This document shows positions 60,064-64,000 of a stretch of DNA of 64,000 nt, piece by piece (the stretch's first letter is position 1; each line of letters begins with the position of its first letter). The notes below the pieces were generated by a model. The model was not told the DNA's origin. It searched no databases and saw only the letters and a program-made list of their open reading frames with translations. Source of the DNA: Gnetum montanum (taxonomy: Eukaryota; Streptophyta; Gnetopsida; Gnetales; Gnetaceae); the NCBI GenBank assembly GCA_015680685.1, contig MNCI01000865.1, positions 73,688-137,687 of the forward strand, in the 5' to 3' direction. The position numbers were made by a program, and so were the translations under genes.

Positions 60064-61610
60064 TAATGAGTGGTGAGGTACCCCTACACCCAACCATATG
60101 AATCACAAATATTCATGCANAAGCATTGCTGGGATTACCACGAGTCATACACATGCTTGAAGCAGTTGTACTTATGTGCTCAATTAACTTCTATTTAATA
60201 TAGTTAGCTTACTTTAGCTTAATTACTTGGAAGCATTAAAGGAAATTATGTAAAACATTAAATGCATGAGTAAAATATTTGAGCTAGCTAAGGTGTTGTA
60301 AGGTTTGATCAGAAAGCTCATCTTTATTGCTACACATACTGCCATGCTTAGGTACAATAGTGCTCAAATAAAGACATGTACACTCAATGACTTCTACTGC
60401 AGGCACTTTGGAAAATATTCTAACTCTGGAGAAAAGAAATTGAAAGAGCTCTACTATGCTATGACAAAAACTATCTCAAAACCGTGTGCCCAAGCACTAT
60501 ATTTATAGGCTCGCACATACCTCACAATATCAGATATCTGACATCACATCTTGCAGCCTAATATTAGATACCTGATATCACGACTCTGATATCAGAGCCC
60601 AACAAAATATGATTCATCATCTACCATGGGCCTTAGATTGGTGTGAGTATCCATATTTAGATGTTGATGTTTTATGCCTGTAAGAAATCTTGCCATGCAA
60701 ATTCCTATACCAATTCATACTAGATTTGGAAAAAAATGGGATATAGAGGTATTTATAAGAAAAAAGCTTCCTGTAGAAGTTCTTCTTTTGAGCCATACAA
60801 ATTAGCATATTATAGAAATTACAACATGGATAGCTAAAAAATCTTTTATAAAGAAGCCAAGTTTGAATTAGTATAAAGATTCGAATGGAGTTTAGAAAAT
60901 ATGATTTTTTGAAATTTCAAAACTTCAAGTAATGGAAAGGAAAGAACAATCAAGATTTCCAAAAAATCACATAGCCTTGGCAATGATTCTAAAAATCCAT
61001 CTATCAGGAAGATGTATATGCATGGTTAATATACATTTAATTGTCAAAACAACATGTTTAGATGTTAGACTATGTCAAGGAGCATACTTGATTAAGTAAA
61101 CAGAAGAAAGTTTGAAGAATGAGTTATTCCTATGCTATACAGATCTAGTTCCATTTATTCTGTATGAAGACTTCAATGTAAAAGCTAAAAGTGGTGTTTA
61201 TCAATTCTTAAAATATGGATGTGCAAAAAACTCCTTGGAAGATAAACTTGATTTGAAGAAGATGTTCCATCAATTCAACATGAAATTCCATTAGCTAGTG
61301 CATATTTTCCTTATTTTGAATCTTCAAGAGATAAATTAGATTTCAGAAATCAGGAACAGATGATGTTGATAGATAGTACTCATCAAGAGCCATAATTTAC
61401 CAATTACTCTACTATGATTAATGAGGATGGGTCAGTAACATTCTTCATTGAGACTTTAGACTATATTTGGTATGATGTCTGATTCATCCAAGTTATCAAG
61501 TTACTAGAGTTAATTTCTAAAGAAGAAGTGGAGAAGAATTAAGATCAAGCCTTGCCATCTCAAACATGATCATCCGATCATATACCACTTATGGCAGAAT
61601 TATAATTACT
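59847..61610 (+). pseudogene. CCR4-like (EEP family) deadenylase pseudogene, intronless, split by a solo LTR
   Basis: Two parts, 59847-60063 and 60625-61610, separated by the solo LTR and its duplicated five bases. Blocks in order match the endonuclease/exonuclease/phosphatase domain of CCR4/Nocturnin-type mRNA deadenylases: VATYNVFA (catalytic Asn at 60012-60014), LCP before the LTR and PWALDW after it, DVLCL-stop-E (catalytic Glu kept, usual Gln now a stop), FYKEAKFELV, NHIALAMIL with NIHLIV, DFNVKAKSGVYQFL (61169 on), ETLDYIW (61450-61470), and SSDHIPLMAEL (SSDH at 61570-61581). Several stops and frameshifts make it non-functional. About 1.2 kb covers nearly the whole domain without introns, which suggests a processed copy. 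It lies in sense orientation inside element 3. Parent gene and subfamily were not determined. Confidence 0.82.
60064..60619 (-). mobile_element. Solo LTR of the element 4 subfamily, in the pseudogene
   Basis: Plus-strand view: TAATGAGTGGTGAGG to GATTCATCA. Flanks TCCAC (60059-60063) and TCTAC (60620-60624) differ by one transition, so a target duplication is likely. The single N at 60120 replaces roughly 330 bp present in the other LTRs of this subfamily. Confidence 0.85.
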
Positions 61611-62052
61611 CCCTTTAGTTCATAAGGTTGATCAAGATTAGGAAGTCTCTCACCCTTACTTTTGATAAATCTTATTTATTATTTAAATTATATGTTAATA
61701 TGATAAGTAAAATATCTAAGGTAATGGAAGTTGGGAATAAATAATTTTCCCTACCTTCACTTAGGTAACTAGATACGAGTTGCACTTTGTGTGACCCTGG
61801 TTAGGACTATTGATTGATGGTTGGTAGATCATTAATTCACCTCTTGTCATCATCTTAGAAAGTGATGTAGTATTAAGAATGTACTATTTAATTTTCCATA
61901 TATTTTTTCTCATATATATTTTGTTTGTAGAATAAGCAAGAAACAACTTCAAGTTCAAAGAGGAAATTAAATTATTAGAGCACAGGATAATAATAGAAGC
62001 ACTAAAGTTAGAAAAAGATAGTGAACATGGACGCATTCAAGGACAAATGAAA
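61611..62052 (+). other. Element 3 internal DNA between pseudogene and 3' LTR
   Basis: AT-rich. It may include 3' UTR of the captured gene. A short coding-like piece near 61940-62050 (KLLEHRIIIEALKLEKD) is of unknown origin. Confidence 0.4.
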
Positions 62053-62064
62053 CCTAAGGGGGGT
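62053..62064 (+). other. Element 3 polypurine tract
   Basis: CCTAAGGGGGGT four bases before the 3' LTR. Confidence 0.75.
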
Positions 62065-62068
62065 ATAT

Positions 62069-62644
62069 TGTAACATTCCCATTCCCAAATAATGTTGCTA
62101 CATAACAAAGTTCATGTCTCTTCATAACAAGTGTTACTGTTATCATAACAAGACCCAAAAGGGTAGTTGTAATTAAGACTTGAAAGGGCATGTTGTAATA
62201 ATAGAAATGTCTCTTAAGGTAACCTTTCAGGTCTTGACCTAAGGCATTTATACCCAAGCTTAGAGGTCATGCTAGACATGGAGTGGTGGAGCCGGTATAG
62301 GAAAGTCATAAGAGTTGGGTGAAATGGGAGAAGAAGTGAACTAGCCATTTCTTTTGGTTGGGTAATAGGCCTAATTGTGGTGGCAATGCTAGATTGCCTC
62401 TAAGGGATAGATGCTAAAAGAAGAAAACCCTAAGAAACACTCTCAGAGCATGACCTGGATACACTATTCCAGATCAATAAAGCATTCTTTTTCTTTCTCT
62501 TTCTACATTTTCTCTATTATTTCATATACACATAATGTCAAATGTTACATATATTTGATGTTTTTTATATTTTATTCGTATGCATAATGTCTAATATAAC
62601 GTATATTTGATGTTTGTCATGACATTCTAGAATGGGATGTCACA
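62069..62644 (+). repeat. Element 3 3' LTR
   Basis: Starts TGTAACATTCCC, ends GGGATGTCACA, followed by the target duplication AAGTT. Confidence 0.88.
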
Positions 62645-62649
62645 AAGTT

Positions 62650-63150
62650 CATATAAATATTTAATTTTATCTCAAAACTAAAGCTTTGATCTATAAAATG
62701 TCTCTTGTAGATCACATCATGTTTGTGCTTTCAAATGAAAAAGAGGACATCAAGATAAAGAATTTTAAAATTTTTGAAATCCAAGAATTGAAAAGCATCA
62801 TTGCCAAACTTGTTAAGTAAAAGAGGAATTAGGTTGTTGCCCAATAGAGTTATAAAATTTGAAGGTTGAACCTAGCTCCAACAAAAATTAGAAATATATA
62901 AAGGAATATCACTAAGCTTAAATCTCATAGCATGAGTTTTGTTCCAATTAATAGCAAAACCAAAGGATTTACAATAAACTTGGATATAATGATGGATAAT
63001 GTTACAATTATCTCCAGTTGTTGTAAAAGGAGAAAGCTACCATCTGCAAAGTGACTTACCTTGTATTTTCTTTATTAATTCATCAATAATAATGACAAAT
63101 TAGTATAGGCTAAGTGTAGATCATTGGTGTAGATATACTATGATTGGAAA
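62650..63150 (-). pseudogene. LINE reverse transcriptase relic (minus)
   Basis: Minus strand: HFADGSFLLLQ, with FADG (63039-63050) at the place of the catalytic FADD. After a frameshift comes KSFGFAINWNKTHAMRF, the block that follows FADD in plant L1-type LINEs (SGxxINWxKT). A dead fragment, interrupted by element 3 on its 3' side. Confidence 0.65.
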
Positions 63151-63248
63151 ATGTACTTAGGAACTTAAGGTCTATGGAATTTAATCGAATTATGTGTGAA
63201 TGCTTGTAATTCATATGGTTGGGCATAGGGTATACTCACCACCCATCA
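63151..63248 (+). repeat. Element 7 5' LTR, truncated
   Basis: The last roughly 100 bp of a gypsy LTR, ending CACCCATCA. The left part is missing against the LINE relic; the left edge is approximate. Confidence 0.7.
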
Positions 63249-64000
63249 TTAGCATCATTGCAATGGACCTTTAGTTTGTTACGTGCACTATCTAGGATTT
63301 AGTAAAAAATTATTTAACATCATTGAAATGAATCCTAAAGTCATATCATACATTAAAATAACTACAACAATTCTAAGGAAGCATACTATATTTTTTGTCT
63401 TCTAATACAAGATGTCTTCTTCTCATAGGAGTGGTTCTTCACCTAAGTCTGATGGAGCAAATCAACAGGTGCCCCAATAATATTAAGTGGTATATGCTCA
63501 TCCTGATGAGCATGTACCCAATTTCACCTTTATCCTATACCAAGATGAACTACTATGATGGTGAGACATAGAAGGCAACATTGTGTTGTTGCTCGATCGA
63601 TCCATTCCTATAATGCTCCACCAAACTCTTATGCACTTGGGCATCCAAGGGCTTCATGCTGAATATGTTATATAGGATAACGATGCTAGGGATTATCATC
63701 CCACTGATGCATAAAAAATGAGGGATCGATAGCTAGAGTAGCATTACATATATGTGAAGGAGAAGTGGTCCAATGATTTTCTATCCTAACATATCAAAAA
63801 GATGGTGGAGAACCCTTCTTTGGGGGTTTTCCATATAGAGAGACTCCTCTCTTTAACTTTTATGAAGGAGGTCAAAACCAAAACTTGTAATCCACGATAC
63901 GTAATCCCAGTTTTGACAAGAATGGATCCCATGAAAAAAGGGGATCCAAGAAGAAGAGTCATAGCAAGGATGCGAGTAAGCAGCCTGATCATGATCATAG
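63249..64000 (+). mobile_element. Element 7: start of a gypsy element running off the window
   Basis: Degenerate tRNA-Asp-type primer site (63249-63268). Then gag starts at ATG 63412 as MSSSHRSGSSPKSDG, with the conserved HPDEHVPNFTFIL block and stops. From 63790 it parallels, in opposite orientation, 51480-51720 of element 4. Cut by the window end. Confidence 0.75.

Larger units (their letters stand above)
33488..62644 (+). mobile_element. Element 3: non-autonomous LTR element carrying a host-gene copy
   Basis: LTRs 33488-34011 (524 bp) and 62069-62644 (576 bp) start TGT and end GATGTCACA. They are flanked by the 5-bp duplication AAGTT (33483-33487, 62645-62649). A tRNA-iMet-type primer site (34014-34025) follows the 5' LTR and an AAGGGGGGTA polypurine tract precedes the 3' LTR. 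Without later insertions the internal part is about 6 kb. It shows no gag, RT or integrase, so the element is non-autonomous (large retrotransposon derivative type). TGT/ACA ends and the primer suggest Copia affinity, but this is not proven. The interior carries a CCR4-like pseudogene in sense orientation. Elements 4, 5 and 6 and a solo LTR were inserted later. Confidence 0.8.

Overview
The window looks like nuclear DNA of a seed plant with a large, repeat-swollen genome, most likely a gymnosperm such as a conifer. The evidence is one spliced plant-type GARP transcription-factor gene in a small GC-richer island, followed by about 55 kb of old, AT-rich, deeply nested retrotransposons. The species cannot be read from the sequence.

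Layout. Positions 1-66 are the end of an LTR. About 1.2-9.1 kb is the gene island, with one five-exon gene on the plus strand (4418-7384, 498 codons). It encodes a G2-like/GARP repressor of the MOF1/At2g40260 type with two EAR motifs. A TATA-like site at 8.4 kb may serve another, unidentified transcript. From 9.1 to 19.3 kb lie a decayed LINE (minus), a truncated Ty3/gypsy element (element 1, minus), a solo-type LTR (16006-17005) and diverged palindrome-bearing repeats. Element 2 (19337-32478, plus) is a complete but dead Ty3/gypsy element with a GGTTA target-site duplication (TSD), a tRNA-Asp-type primer site, an internal head-to-tail duplication and a third coding region behind integrase.

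The right half is a nest. A LINE relic (33.0-33.5 and 62.65-63.15 kb, minus) is split by element 3 (33488-62644, plus, TSD AAGTT, tRNA-iMet-type primer site). Element 3 shows no pol genes. It carries an intronless, broken copy of a CCR4-like (EEP family) deadenylase gene. That pseudogene was hit by gypsy LTR elements. Element 4 (36877-58747, minus, TSD TCCAC) has gag-PR-RT-RNaseH-IN. A solo LTR (60064-60619) sits at the same point in a second, tandemly duplicated copy of the 5' part. Two further relatives landed in the gag gene of element 4: element 5 (44288-50570, plus) and element 6 (51724-57327, minus, TSD GTATG). Both keep gag and have no recognisable pol. Element 7 enters at 63.2 kb and runs off the window.

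No retroelement reading frame is intact; each has stops or frameshifts. The GARP gene is the only gene here that looks functional. TSDs, primer sites, polypurine tracts and domain order were read by eye. Family names rest on motif recognition, with no database search.
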